Part shown: one piece after another, positions 22,126 through 32,327 of the stretch
Numbering within the stretch: the stretch's first letter is position 1
Layout of the letters: the number at the start of each line of letters is the position of its first letter
Source of the DNA: Cystobasidiopsis lactophilus
Lineage: Eukaryota > Basidiomycota > Agaricostilbomycetes > Agaricostilbales > Chionosphaeraceae
Assembly (NCBI GenBank): GCA_001599975.1
Contig: BCIO01000002.1
Span: 1,364,001-1,428,000, forward strand
Length of the DNA: 64,000 bases
Direction of reading: 5' to 3'
Notes under the pieces: model-generated
What the model was told of the DNA's origin: nothing
Databases searched by the model: none
What the model saw: only the letters and a program-made list of their open reading frames with translations
Made by a program: the position numbers and the translations under genes

Positions 22126-23905
22126 CTAGAGGTCACCTTGCATTCCAACATTCATCATGACCAGACTCTTGGCGTTTCTCAGAAGCATTTGACCCCAGCC
22201 AAGCACCCGTCTCTCGAACGCAAAGGGCCTCCCGTAAGCGTAAATCGCAGCCGCAACTGCGGTGGCGATGATGAGGGTGCGACGATGGGTGAGCCTTCGC
22301 CATAGCACACGCATCTTGGCCTTCTGGATTTGTTTGCGCAGCTTCTTTTGCTCCTCGATATCTTCTGGGCTGGGAAGCACAATGCCGTCAGCAGATGCGA
22401 CGATGGCAGCGGCCCTTCGAGGTGCGAGCTTCGATGGGCCTTCTGTCCAGGTGAAGATGCACGAGTTGGGGCCCATTATCTGAGCGGCGTTGATGCGTTT
22501 ATCATTCAAAGGATAGAGTTGCCACAGTCTGTGGGCGAGTTGGACGGTGTCTTCGATGGAGACGGTTTTTGGCGTGGGCGTCGGCGGATCGCTATCTTCG
22601 TGGTGAGAGGGCTGACTTGCGGAAGGAGATGGTGTGATGTTAGGCATCTCCATGTCTTCTAGATAGATCGACTCGAGGACTTTGTTGTGGCGCCGCGACG
22701 AGTCGGTCGAGGCGCTGAGGAAGGAGGCGCTCATCTCAGACCCATTGCCGCTCTCCTCTTCGCTCCCACTCCTGCTCCTTTCGCTTGACTTTCGAAAAAT
22801 CGGCATCCTTGACAAGGTTTGATGCATGACTCCCGTGTCATCAGCAATGTCGGGAGCGATCCGAGTCGCCTCCTCTTTTTGTGCCAGGATGATCTGCCGG
22901 ACACTCTTAGCGTTGTGTTTGAGACTGTGGACACGAACGTACAGCTACTGCAAGATAGCATATGAACGCTGGGTTCTGGGTCAATAGCACGTCGAAAAAG
23001 CGTGCCGCCATTTCCACCGAGTCTTTGGAGTCCAAATCGTGCGAGAGCAGCTGAGGACCGTTGTCACCTTCGCCGTTGCCTCTGATCACAATTTTCACTT
23101 ACAGTGAGAACCCAAGAAATGGTGAAATAGGGCAACGAGGAGACCCTGTTCGCCGTCAGGCGCTGCAATTCTTGTGAAAGGTTGGCCGGACTCACTCTTC
23201 AGCAATTGCCGAAAGGGCCGGGTCTGCCGCTCTGAGTAATGCCTTGAGGATTCTAGAAGAAACGTAAGCTTCATGTTATGCGCTGGCAAGGCCAAAGGTC
23301 ACTTGCCGAAGATAGCCAAGCACCGGACTCAAGCTTGGAGTCATCGAGTCTCGAAGCCTGTACAAGCTCATGTTCTCCGCGCAGCGCTTGGTCGATGGAA
23401 CGTCTTCTAGAACAAGCAGCAGCACGCCAATGATGTCGTGAAAGCCCTACAAGGCACCACTTCAGCTCTCGACCTTTTTGCCACATCGGCGATCGCCTTG
23501 CGAGACGGCTCACTTGAAAGTAGTGCAATGATGGCCAGCTTCGTAACACGTAAAGGATAGCTTCGGACAGTTCCGGCTGCCGCTGTTTGACCCGCTCCTC
23601 CTCTGCGTCCTCCGCGCGCTCAGCGAACTCACCCGCGCAACAGCTTGGACGCCCTTACCGTCCGGCACGAAGTTGATCAGAGCTCTGTTCACATCTAGGG
23701 CGACTTGGTTCTCGGTGACGGCGTCTCTTGGCTCGTCGCAAGTCGATGACAGCGCCCAATCTGGATCCACCGGCTGAACGCCCAGCAAGTAAGGCCAGAC
23801 CGTCCTTCTCGCGTCGTTCGAGCCGAAGCCGTTTTCTTCTAGAGCAAGAGACTGAAGGGCAGCGAAATCTAGGCGTTCGACAGCCTGTAGAGCGGCGCGG
23901 CTCAT
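22126..23905 (-). CDS. TBC1D20/Gyp8-like Rab GTPase-activating protein, tail-anchored
   Basis: TBC-domain GAP, in the TBC1D20 group that acts on Rab1/Ypt1-type GTPases at the ER. ATG 23905 begins MSRAALQAVERLDFAALQSL. The TBC fold follows: RRTVWPYLLGVQPVD, the arginine-finger motif NQVALDVNRAL (xxxDxxR), the glutamine-finger motif SWPSLHYFQGFHDII split by an intron, SLYRLRDSMTPSLSPVLGYL, and the later helix ARFFDVLLTQNPAFICYLAV. A long Ser-rich linker is followed by one C-terminal hydrophobic segment, LIIATAVAAAIYAYGRP, consistent with the C-terminal anchor known in TBC1D20. Both catalytic residues are kept. Five or so introns. It lies 63 bp tail to tail with the Ser-rich gene and 165 bp downstream of the bestrophin-like gene. 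Confidence 0.85.
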
Positions 23906-24070
23906 TGGGACAGGGGGTCACGGTTGCACGGCAAGCTGATTGGAATTCGAGTGGCGTGGCGCAATTTTGACAGGCAGCCAGGATTCCATCTATTACAGAC
24001 TGTCATATACGATTTGACTACAAGCTTCAAGTGACACCCCGCAAGAGAGTCATAAGTCGCGGAGGGGTGA

Positions 24071-25456
24071 TCAAGAGAATGATTCAAGGGCATAGATCGA
24101 GTCAGAGAGGCTGCGATCCGTGTACTCTCGGAACTCTCTCTCCAATTCCGCGCAGAAACGATCCACAGGCAGATCGTTTTTGTCCGTGCCAAACGGATCG
24201 GACAGCTCCTCGGCTGCAAGGCATGAATCAGACGACGGCTCTCATCCCTAGCCAAGTAAAGATGCCCACCAATTCGATCGACCCCGAAGAAGGTGAAGGC
24301 CACCAGACCCGTGACAGGAATCACAAAGACGCCCAATTGGCAGACGAGCCCTGCCGGAACAACAGCGAGATACAAGCACAGCATTTGCTCTGTTTCATTG
24401 GTCAGAAGAGAGAAATTCGGGCAAAAGAAGCTCGTACGAAGATGTATGCCGAGCGCTGTTGGGATTGGCGTGTCCCGAATCCGCTCAAGGCTTGAGATTT
24501 GCTCCGTCAGCTCTTTGATGGAGCCGAGCGCGTTTGCCCAAGTAGGAGCGTCCAAGGCTGGAAGGCCCGGGTTAGGGCTATCTTTGGTCGCCATCGGTGC
24601 GACGTGGAGATAAGTCAAGTAGCCTTGAATGTATCGTAAAAGGTGCACAGGCACATTGAGGGGAGCTCCACTGGGTTTAGTTTTAGGCGTGCTTCGCTCG
24701 CTGATGGCGGCTTTAGAGTCGTCGTTCATGGCACGCAAAGCCTTCGCGGCCTCGTCTTCCGGACCGAGCTTCTGCGCCGACCGCTCAGTTGGCATGCTGT
24801 TCGGAATGTCCACATGACGAAGGTATCGCTCGGGTAAGAGGCTGCGGAGCTTGTCCGACCTCAAGGGGTCCAAATCGCGCAGATGGTCCCTGAGGGCCCG
24901 AACTTGAGCTGCGAGCTCAAAAACACGGATAAAGCGCGCTGACTTCGTGGCATATGCGATAGCAAGGACCAGGGCTAGAGCCTCTCGATAGGTCGATCGG
25001 CTGTCTAAAGCTGTAGAGTTTGGCGGCGGCAAGGAGCAAGCCAAAGTGCGCATCATGGTACGAGAAGTCGAGGTCAAGGATGACCAAAGCCTCCGCCCCT
25101 CGTGCCAGCGGTCGCTCGCGGAGGAAGATCGATAGGCAATCACTGCAAGCGTCTTTAGTATCAAGGTTCAATTCGAAGGGACTCAGCGACTGACTCAATC
25201 CCACGATCATATTGAGCAGGGCCTGCACCGACGACACTCCAGAACACACAGACCTCGCGCCTGAGCTGGTTGTGTGCAGGAGGAAAATGAAGGACGCCCT
25301 GCGTAGAGGCGTCAATGCTTTGACTTCATAGTGAGATTTTGGGCCAGCGAACCAAGCTGCAAAGACAAGGACTGGGGCCCTCGTTGATTCCAAGATGGAG
25401 CCGCGAGTCTCGAGAGCGAGTCGCAGGCCCGAGATCTCCTTTAGTTGACGGTCCAT
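24071..25456 (-). CDS. Bestrophin-like anion channel
   Basis: Member of the bestrophin / UPF0187 family of pentameric chloride channels. The best ATG is 25456 (MDRQLKEISGLRLALETRGS); the open frame extends further up without another ATG. Key family features are VQALLNMIVGL joined across an intron to MIAYRSSSASDRWHEGRRLW, VHLLRYIQGYLTYLHV, the segment LEQISSLERIRDTPIPTALG in slightly different form, the pair CLYLAVVPAGLVCQLGVFVI and VTGLVAFTFFGVDRIG, joined to AEELSDPFGTDKNDLP. The last motif (GxxxIGxExxDPFG type) is the diagnostic bestrophin signature. The product ends LSDSIYALESFS at 24071. Substrate ion and location (plasma membrane or organelle) cannot be told. The next gene upstream on this strand ends only 192 bp from the start. 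Confidence 0.85.
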
Positions 25457-25648
25457 GATGGCGTATCGGTGAAGATGATTCGGCTCTCTTTGGAGGGGCC
25501 TTGGTGACGGCTGGCCGTTCAAAGATGAAGATAAGAGTCCAGAACGGGTTCTGGGGAAATCGAGTGGCAAATCGCAAGGGGTGGGATTACACAGAGACCT
25601 CGTTCTACAAGGCGTCGATTACTTGTTAATACAACAGCCCTGTTCGGC

Positions 25649-27247
25649 TCAGACTTCGGAGTCCAGCTCCTTCTTGTTGAAGATGCCGGAGTCCGCGCTC
25701 CACCTCTTCGTTTCCTTTGAACCCATTATATCACTTTTGAGCACAAAGGCGGGTCGATTCTTGGCAGCGGTAGAGAAGCGTGTGCTGGAGGGTCGCTTCG
25801 TAAACTTGATGTCGACCAGCTGCTTGACGAACAGAATTGCGAGGCCGAAGCCGAACGCTGCGTTGACCACGAAGTCGATCATTTGCGACTGAATCAGCCA
25901 GGTAGCTGTCTCTCCAGATGTGTAGAGTGAGCCGCGGTAGATGAGGCCGAGCTCGACACTTCCAGCCAAAAGGTAGGCGGAGGCATACGCCATGAAAATG
26001 GCGGCATGCGCAATCATATCATTGTAACGGACAAATTTGGCTGCCGGCGGCTTTGACGGAGTACCAGGAGAGTCGTCGGGAAGGCGAGCTGAGCGAAAGG
26101 AGGACAGGGTGAAGGTGGGGCTGGTCTTCATGGTCGATGTGGAAAAATAGTCGTCCACTTCCTCCACCTGTAACGGACGCCCAAGCTTGCGGAGAAAGCG
26201 AATGAAGACAATGCAGAATGGCGCGTAAACCATAACACAGAATAAGCCGACCGTGAAGTCCACCGCTGTTCGTTTGTCTCAGCATCGCAGGACAAGTTTC
26301 GGTAAGGGCACTTGAGGTCTTCGTACTTGCTAAAATGCGGCTCCGACGCAGAAGCTCAGGGACTGCGACCATGACCAGCAGACGTCAAGGAATGTTCAGC
26401 GCTGGTGGTAAAGATGTCAAACTCACAGGCATCTTGAACTTTGGCACCTAAAGCGGCCATCCACTCAATCTGCAAAGTAGTGACCGCCCCTGTCCCCGCT
26501 TGATCCAACAGCGACAGTAACTCCCTCGCTTCCTCATAAATGGGTGAGAGTAGATTTGCGACGTAAACGTCGAGGCCGATAGCAATGCCAATCCAGCAAA
26601 CGGGCAAGCCGTACATGAAGGCATGTACCGCAAGAGCTGCAAAACAGTGAGTCCTTCAGCTTGACTCTCATAATATAGAGGATTTGCAGAGACTTGCGTG
26701 GTGGCAAAGCTAGTCGAGGCTGCCAACTGCCAAAATTGAGCAGTTGACCCTCATGTGTTAAGAGCTTTTAGTAGAAAGAGTCAGAACTCTGGAAGGACGG
26801 GCTCTTAAGATAACGAAGGACACGAACGACCGCCACCATCTGGGTAGATAGCGAAATCCACCCTCCGATCACTATAGGAAGCCACGCCACACCGAGCAGC
26901 ACGGTGAGGGTAGACGATATGGCGTCTTGATTGATCGCTCTCTTGATCAAAAGCGCACACTGCGCTATCCGGACAACGTAAAATAGAGTGGCTAAGGAGA
27001 TGAAGACCAGGTTGCTGTTAGGCATCCAGTAACTCCCGCCTGTGCGGGTGAACGACTTGAAAAGCCATTGCTCTTCCGGTTTGCGAAGGGCGAGGGCCAA
27101 GATGTTCAGGAAAGTCACGGCCAAGAAGATATAGCAGAGCAAGAGCACGATAGCGCTGGCCAATGCGCCTGGGACGCTCGGATTAAGGCCTGACAACAGC
27201 TGCTGCTTTGCAGATGCAATCGCCTCTGGCGTGAGGGAGAAGCTCAT
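25649..27247 (-). CDS. Unknown multipass membrane protein
   Basis: Not recognised. ATG 27247 begins MSFSLTPEAIASAKQQLLSG. Hydrophobic segments in order: ALASAIVLLLCYIFLAVTFL, LVFISLATLFYVVRIAQCAL, STLTVLLGVAWLPIVIGGWI, then after two introns FMYGLPVCWIGIAIGLDVYV, FTVGLFCVMVYAPFCIVFI, AHAAIFMAYASAYLLAGSVE and FVVNAAFGFGLAILFVKQLV, so about seven helices. Between helices five and six lies a polar loop with SPTFTLSSFRSARLPDD. The C-terminus is charged (KKELDSEV). The number of helices suggests a receptor-like or transporter fold but no family motif is seen. Same strand as the bestrophin-like and Rab GAP genes. Confidence 0.65.
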
Positions 27248-27632
27248 CGCTCGTCGCCGTCCATCATGAGGAGGCAGCTAATCTCTCCCTCGAGCGCCGA
27301 GATCATGGCACGCTGCCTCGGAGCTCGCTCTTGTGGTCTCTCCTAGATCTTGAAGCACGCTAATTAAGCGCATAAGCCCAAGCTAATAGCCTCGGCTTCG
27401 CAAACGTGGCAGAGCCGGGGCAACGTCACTTCATGTCTCTCTCCTCTGGAGGCGGCAGCCAGTGGTGTGTCGACGTGTTAGTTTTCAGAATTGCACAGTT
27501 GTTTGCATTGCTTATTGTACAGGGGGTTGCCAAAAGGAAAGACTAGCATCCCGAGCCCCAGTGGTGGCGAAGGCACCCAACATCTCTACTCGACAACCTT
27601 TCGGCACTGCCGACGGGGGAAGACTCGGCATT
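27248..27632. other. Intergenic, upstream of unknown membrane protein
   Basis: A 385-bp spacer between two minus-strand genes; contains the promoter of the membrane-protein gene and the 3' flank of RTF1. No recognisable gene or motif. Confidence 0.4.
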
Positions 27633-29739
27633 TTAGAAGTCGCCCAAGTCCAAAGTCAGGCTACGAGCTGCCTCCTGTGCGCCGACGAATGGACGTGAGA
27701 GATGGCAAAAGAACTCAGAGAGGGAATTAACGCACCTCGAACTTTGAAAGGCCAAAGCGAGGCTTGGAAGCCAGCTCATCCGTTGCAGAGGTGACGGGTT
27801 GGGCGGGTTGTTGGGGAGCGGTAGGTAGATCCTCGTCCATCGCCGGCGTTGAGGCACTGTAAGCAGCGTAGGTACACACTTTAGCATCCCATCATAGAAG
27901 AGATGGAAGAGGAGATTCAACTGACCGAACATCGTGCATGATACGAACAGTAGTGCGCACTCGAGCCGAGGGGTCAATCTTGCCCGAGAGCTCGGCTTGG
28001 CGCCTCTTCTCAGCGGCCGCCGCCTCAGCCTTCTTGGCTTCCTCCTGGCTCGCCTTCTTGTTGCGGGCGTTGATGAGGTCCCAGCCGGTCATGGCGCCCG
28101 GGCTGGCCGGCGCCGACGTGGGTGGGGAGGGCGCGTCAAGCGGGGTGCCCTCGAGGGTGGCGAGCTCGGACTTGAGGGCGAGCACCACATCGAGCTTCTT
28201 CTCGCGCTCGGCCGCCTTGATGCGATCTTTTAGTTCGATCCGCCGCAGGACCGGGTTGACGATCGAAGGGTTGAGCGTCTTCTTCTTGTTATAGACGGCT
28301 TGTTGGTCTTGCTGTTCGATCGCAAAATGAAAATGAGCCTCCGCGATGAAACCTCCAAAGGAATGAGCCAATACGAACCGGAGTAGCAGGATCTTCGCGC
28401 CTTCTCTTGATCAACGCCGCCTTGGCCTCGCTGTCCTTGAAGGAAGGTAAGCGGACGTTATCGTGTTCGAGGTCGTTAATGAGCCGGGTGTATTCTTTCT
28501 GTTCGAGTTCGAAGCAGTTCTAGTAAGACACATCCTACTTAAAGGAGCGAGAGGGCACGAACAGAGTGGAAGGGTATCCGGGATTTGGTGCCGTTCGAGT
28601 GGTGGACATCAATGCCGTTGCTGATCTGACCGACTTGAAAGTTGTGCATGGCCTTGCCGTGGGAGAGCTTGAGCAAGATGTCGACCAGGGAGCGCTCCTT
28701 GTCCGGCAGTGCGTAAGGTTTCGGGGCCGACTCGATGCCCTCGATGCGGGCGAGGCGGTAGACCAAGGTCTTTGGGTCGTCCGGCGCCGGGCCCAAGTTG
28801 AGGCGCACAAAGGCCCCCACGGCAAAGGTGCTGAACCAGGCCTTGGGGTAGTGCTGCACAATGTCGTCGCGGGAGAGGCAGATGGCCTTGAGGCCCTCCT
28901 GGTCGACGACTAGGTCCTTCTCGGCAACCCGCTTGGAGCCCTTGCGCGACTTGCGCGACTTTGCCTCTTCAAAGCGGTCCACCTCGCCCTCCTCGGCGCT
29001 GTCGTTCGAGTCGGAGCCGCTGAAGTCGACCGAGGGCGATCGCTTCATCCCGTCGCTGTCGTAGCCGCCCTGTGCAATTGCCAAACCTAATTAGCACATC
29101 TCTCCAACTGGTAGCAAAAGCAAGCGCACCCTCTCAGCCCGGAGCTTCTTGCTCTCGCGGCGCCGCTTGAGCTCATCCAGCTTGGAGGTCTTAACGGCCG
29201 TCTTGCCAGTGGTCGTCTTGGTGCGGGTGGAGCCGCGGGTGGTGCCTTGGGTGGCGGCCATGCGGGCGACCTGACGGCGGTCGTTGATCTTTTGCACCTC
29301 CTCGGCGCGGGCGTGCAGCAAGGACTCGCGGTCGAGCTCGGTCATGGCCATGATGCGCGCCTTCTCCGCCTTGTCCTTGTACAAACCGTCGAGCGGGTAC
29401 GGGTGCTGCTCATCGCTGGACTCGTCGTCGTCGTCGTCGTCGTCCTCGGAAGCGGCGGACGAGGCGGACCGTTGATGCTTCCTGACCGGTTTGCTGAAGT
29501 CGCCGTCTGAGTCTGAGCCAGAGGACAGCTCCATGTCTGAGCCAGAGCTGTGGATCGGTCTGGAGCTCAAGCACACCGCTATGTGTACAGTGAGCAAGGC
29601 CAACTCACTCTTTGGCTGGCCTCTTTCGCTTTTTGGCGGTCGACGCTTTCGAGCTGGCCGCCTTCTTGGCTGGCGAGGAGCGCGGCGCAGACACGGGCTC
29701 TTCGGCCAGCGCCAACAAGTCATCGTCGTAGTCGCTCAT
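27633..29739 (-). CDS. RTF1: RTF1, Paf1-complex subunit with Plus3 domain
   Basis: Nuclear transcription-elongation factor that links the Paf1 complex to histone H2B ubiquitylation. ATG 29739 opens MSDYDDDLLALAEEPVSAPR. An acidic/basic N-terminal part includes a run of eight Asp, then the histone-modification region (EKARIMAMTELDRESLLHAR). The Plus3 domain follows: LKAICLSRDDIVQHYPKAWF, GAFVRLNLGP, LVYRLARIEGIESAPKPYAL and HNFQVGQISNGIDVHHSNG. The C-terminal coiled-coil part has NPVLRRIELKDRIKAAEREK and EKKLDVVLALKSELATLEG. The last exon, reached by an intron at about 27,675-27,735, gives EEAARSLTLDLGDF and stop at 27,633. All expected domains are present. It shares a 93-bp divergent promoter with PEX7. 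Confidence 0.92.
29422..29445. repeat. (TCG)8 microsatellite coding poly-Asp in RTF1
   Basis: Eight tandem TCG triplets on the plus strand encode consecutive Asp residues in the acidic N-terminal region of RTF1. Confidence 0.9.
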
Positions 29740-29832
29740 GTTTCAAACACAAACACACAAGTCGTGAAGCGGGAGGATGATGGAGGAAGCAAACCAAGAC
29801 GCTCGCTCGCGGAGCTTCCAACTCAACGGCCA
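29740..29832. promoter_or_regulatory. 93-bp divergent promoter of RTF1 and PEX7
   Basis: The start codons of RTF1 (29739, minus) and PEX7 (29833, plus) are only 93 bp apart, so both 5' leaders and promoters must lie in this space or overlap coding sequence. No TATA box is evident. Confidence 0.6.
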
Positions 29833-31084
29833 ATGCAGGCGCCTGTGGTCAGGTTCAGGACGGACGGGCTGGCGAATTATGCCGTCAAGTTCTCGCCGTT
29901 CTACCCAGACAGGCTGGCCTTGGCCTCCTCCCAGAACTTTGGCCTGGTGGGCAATGGCCGGCTGCACGCTCTCCGCCTCGCTCCTGCCCCTGCAAGTCGG
30001 GCGTTGGTCTTGGACAAGAGGTTTGCAATCTGCTTTCAGATTGTGGCTGTGGGCAGGCACTGAGAACGAGGCGTCGGAATGGCAGTTTCGACACCCAGGA
30101 TGGGCTGTATGATCTGGCTTGGTCCGAGGTGCACGAGAACCAGCTGGCCACGGCCTCTGGGGACGGCAGCATCAAGCTCTGGGACTTGACATTAAACGTA
30201 CGAATGCGTCCACTTTCTGTTCGACAAGAGCAGGAACCAAAACTTGTCGAATCGTACAGGACTTTCCAATCCGGAGGTGGCAAGAGCATACCCGCGAGGT
30301 CTATTCGCTGGACTGGAACAACCTCAAGAAGGATCTATTTGTGTCTTCGTCTTGGGACTCGACCATCAAACTGGTGGGTGGAGAGATTGCCCCAATGCTC
30401 ACCACACAGAGCACTAACGCCAACTTCACTTGACAGTGGACGCCCGACCGGCCTGCCTCCTTAACGACCTTAACGACCCACTCCGGCTGTGTCTACGCGG
30501 CCCTCTTCTCCCCTTCCCAGCCAGACACCCTGGCCTCTTGTTCTTCGGACGGCTCGCTCCAAATCTTCGACTTGGCAGCCTCGACCGCCGCGCCCCAACT
30601 CACCATCCCCGCCCACCCGACAGAGGTACTCTCCTTAGACTGGAACAAGTACCAGCCTTTCTACATCGCCACCGGCTCCGTCGACCGGTCCATCAAGATC
30701 CACGACCTCCGCATGGCCTCTTCTTCCCCTCTTGCCTCCCTCCCTGCCCTTCCACGCCAACAGCAGCAACCAAAATCTTGCTTGTTCACCACTTTGCTAG
30801 GGCACGACTACGCCGTTCGGAAAGTTGCCTTTTCGCCACACTCGGCCAACGTGCTCGCTTCGGCCGGGTACGACATGACCGCCCGGATTTGGGACGTGCA
30901 ACTGGGAGAGGGGACGATGATGGCTGGTCCGGGCATGCCGAGAGGCGGGTTGGGCGCGGTGAGGCCGAGGAGGATCCACGATGCCCACACCGAGTTCGTG
31001 GTGGGACTGGCGTGGAGCTTATTCGAGCCTGGGTTGATTGCAAGTTGTAGCTGGGACAGTGAGGTCCACTTGTGGCCGATGTAA
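29833..31084 (+). CDS. PEX7: PEX7, WD40 receptor for PTS2 peroxisomal import
   Basis: Seven-bladed WD40 protein that binds the PTS2 signal in the cytosol and brings cargo to the peroxisome. ATG 29833 begins [20 protein letters not shown] and continues [20 protein letters not shown], the Pex7 opening pattern. Blades follow: [61 protein letters not shown] joined to [84 protein letters not shown] and [20 protein letters not shown] with the end [12 protein letters not shown]. Three small introns. Sequence order and length fit the family; the loop [19 protein letters not shown] is a lineage insertion. Confidence 0.93.
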
Positions 31085-31344
31085 TACCAACTTCTCTATT
31101 TAGAAGATTGTACTCTGCCCTAACCTTCTTACCACCTCCGCACAGCCACTTGGAGGTGAGGGCGTAGCTCTAAGCCCAACAAGTCCCAAGACCAGCTTTT
31201 TCTCCCAAGTCTCAACCTGACTCTTTCGATCAACTCTTAGGCTGCTAAAAACTGCGTGGGAGCAAGGCGGTGGGAGCAAAGCCGGCAAATGCGGTCTGAC
31301 GGAGGCAGGCCTATCTGCTGTGCTCTAGCCCAGAGCGTTATGCA

Positions 31345-32246
31345 TCATGGAGGTGGTGAAGCGAGCAAATCTTCGCCTTTTTTGTTGACGACTTTAGCGA
31401 AGTAGGCCGGTGGCAATAGCCCATCCAAGCCGGGCGTGAGGATGACCCCGTTGGTTGAAACGAAAAAAGGCACGCCGTCTGGTCCATTCATAATTTAGAA
31501 CAGAATGGTACGAGGAATAACAGCACCTACCCGCGATGGCTTTCGCGGCATCAATGTAGATGAACACATCGCAAGACTTGCGCATTCCTTTCACATAACC
31601 TTTCAGTTTTCAGTCTGCTACAGCCGACTGAAGCTCTTTACCGCTTATGACCTGGGAGTCAGTGGACAGGCCAGCGGCGCAATGGATGTGCGTCCGAGTC
31701 ATGATCTTCAACCCCTCTTCCTCTGCAATTGCTGTGGGGTAAGCTTTCCATCGATGCCCTACGCGAAAGTACACATACTGATCTTGGGCCAGGACTTGTT
31801 AAAAGTACCGTGAATGACTACCGGGATCTCAGTGGCGTCGGCGACAGCCTGCAACTCTAAGTCCTTGACCTGGGAATCCTTGTGAGCCCTAGTCTTTGAC
31901 CAAAATCAGCACATACTGACCTCTAATGAATGTCCTTGGTTAGCTCTGATCCAAAGCACGCCCTCGTCGTCGGTCCACAATCGAAACCGCTGCTTCTCGT
32001 TGTTCTCCACGATGGACTGCAGCTTCTCCAGGTCCAACCCCTTGAGCTTTGGTCTTTCCAACTGTGACCCGATAAATTTGCGTAGGAGATCAAAACCGCG
32101 AACAGACGAACCAGCGCGTCGACTTGAGTGTAGCCATCCGACCTTAATGAGAGCCCCTCTTTGGCAGCTCCATGCCGCAGAATGTACGACAGCGCCTTGC
32201 TGAACTTCACGTCGTCAGATTGATTTGAAGGTCTCTTGCTGCTCAT
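31345..32246 (-). CDS. TPT1: TPT1, tRNA 2'-phosphotransferase
   Basis: Removes the splice-junction 2'-phosphate from ligated tRNA using NAD+, the last step of fungal tRNA splicing. ATG 32246 starts MSSKRPSNQSDDVKFSKALS. Family motifs: SKALSYILRHGAAKEGLSLR with DGYTQVDALV, the segment VENNEKQRFRLWTDDEGVLW, IRANQGHSLE, IPVVIHGTF, MTRTHIHCAAGL, KSCDVFIYIDAAKAIA and, in the last exon, GVPFFVSTNGVILTPGLDG, ending KKGEDLLASPPP at 31,345. The Arg/His set of the KptA/Tpt1 active site (LRH, the His in VIHG and the R.HIH motif) is visible. About four introns; the joins in the middle (31,640-31,930) were not settled base by base. Start lies 81 bp from the divergent HEATR6-like gene. Confidence 0.9.
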
Positions 32247-32327
32247 GGTCACGCGGCGCTGAGAGTGAGGCGGTTTGGGTCCAAGAGACGATAATTTCCT
32301 TCTCCCTGGTCGGCGACGTGAGTCAGG
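32247..32327. promoter_or_regulatory. 81-bp divergent promoter of TPT1 and HEATR6-like gene
   Basis: The two ATGs (32246 minus, 32328 plus) face away from each other with 81 bp between. No promoter element recognised. Confidence 0.6.

Noticed and set aside
23902-24070. Continuation of the bestrophin-like frame toward the Rab GAP gene
   Set aside because: That frame ignores the intron that restores the GVDRIGAEE-type DPFG motif; the spliced product stops at 24,071, so no fusion with the Rab GAP exists.
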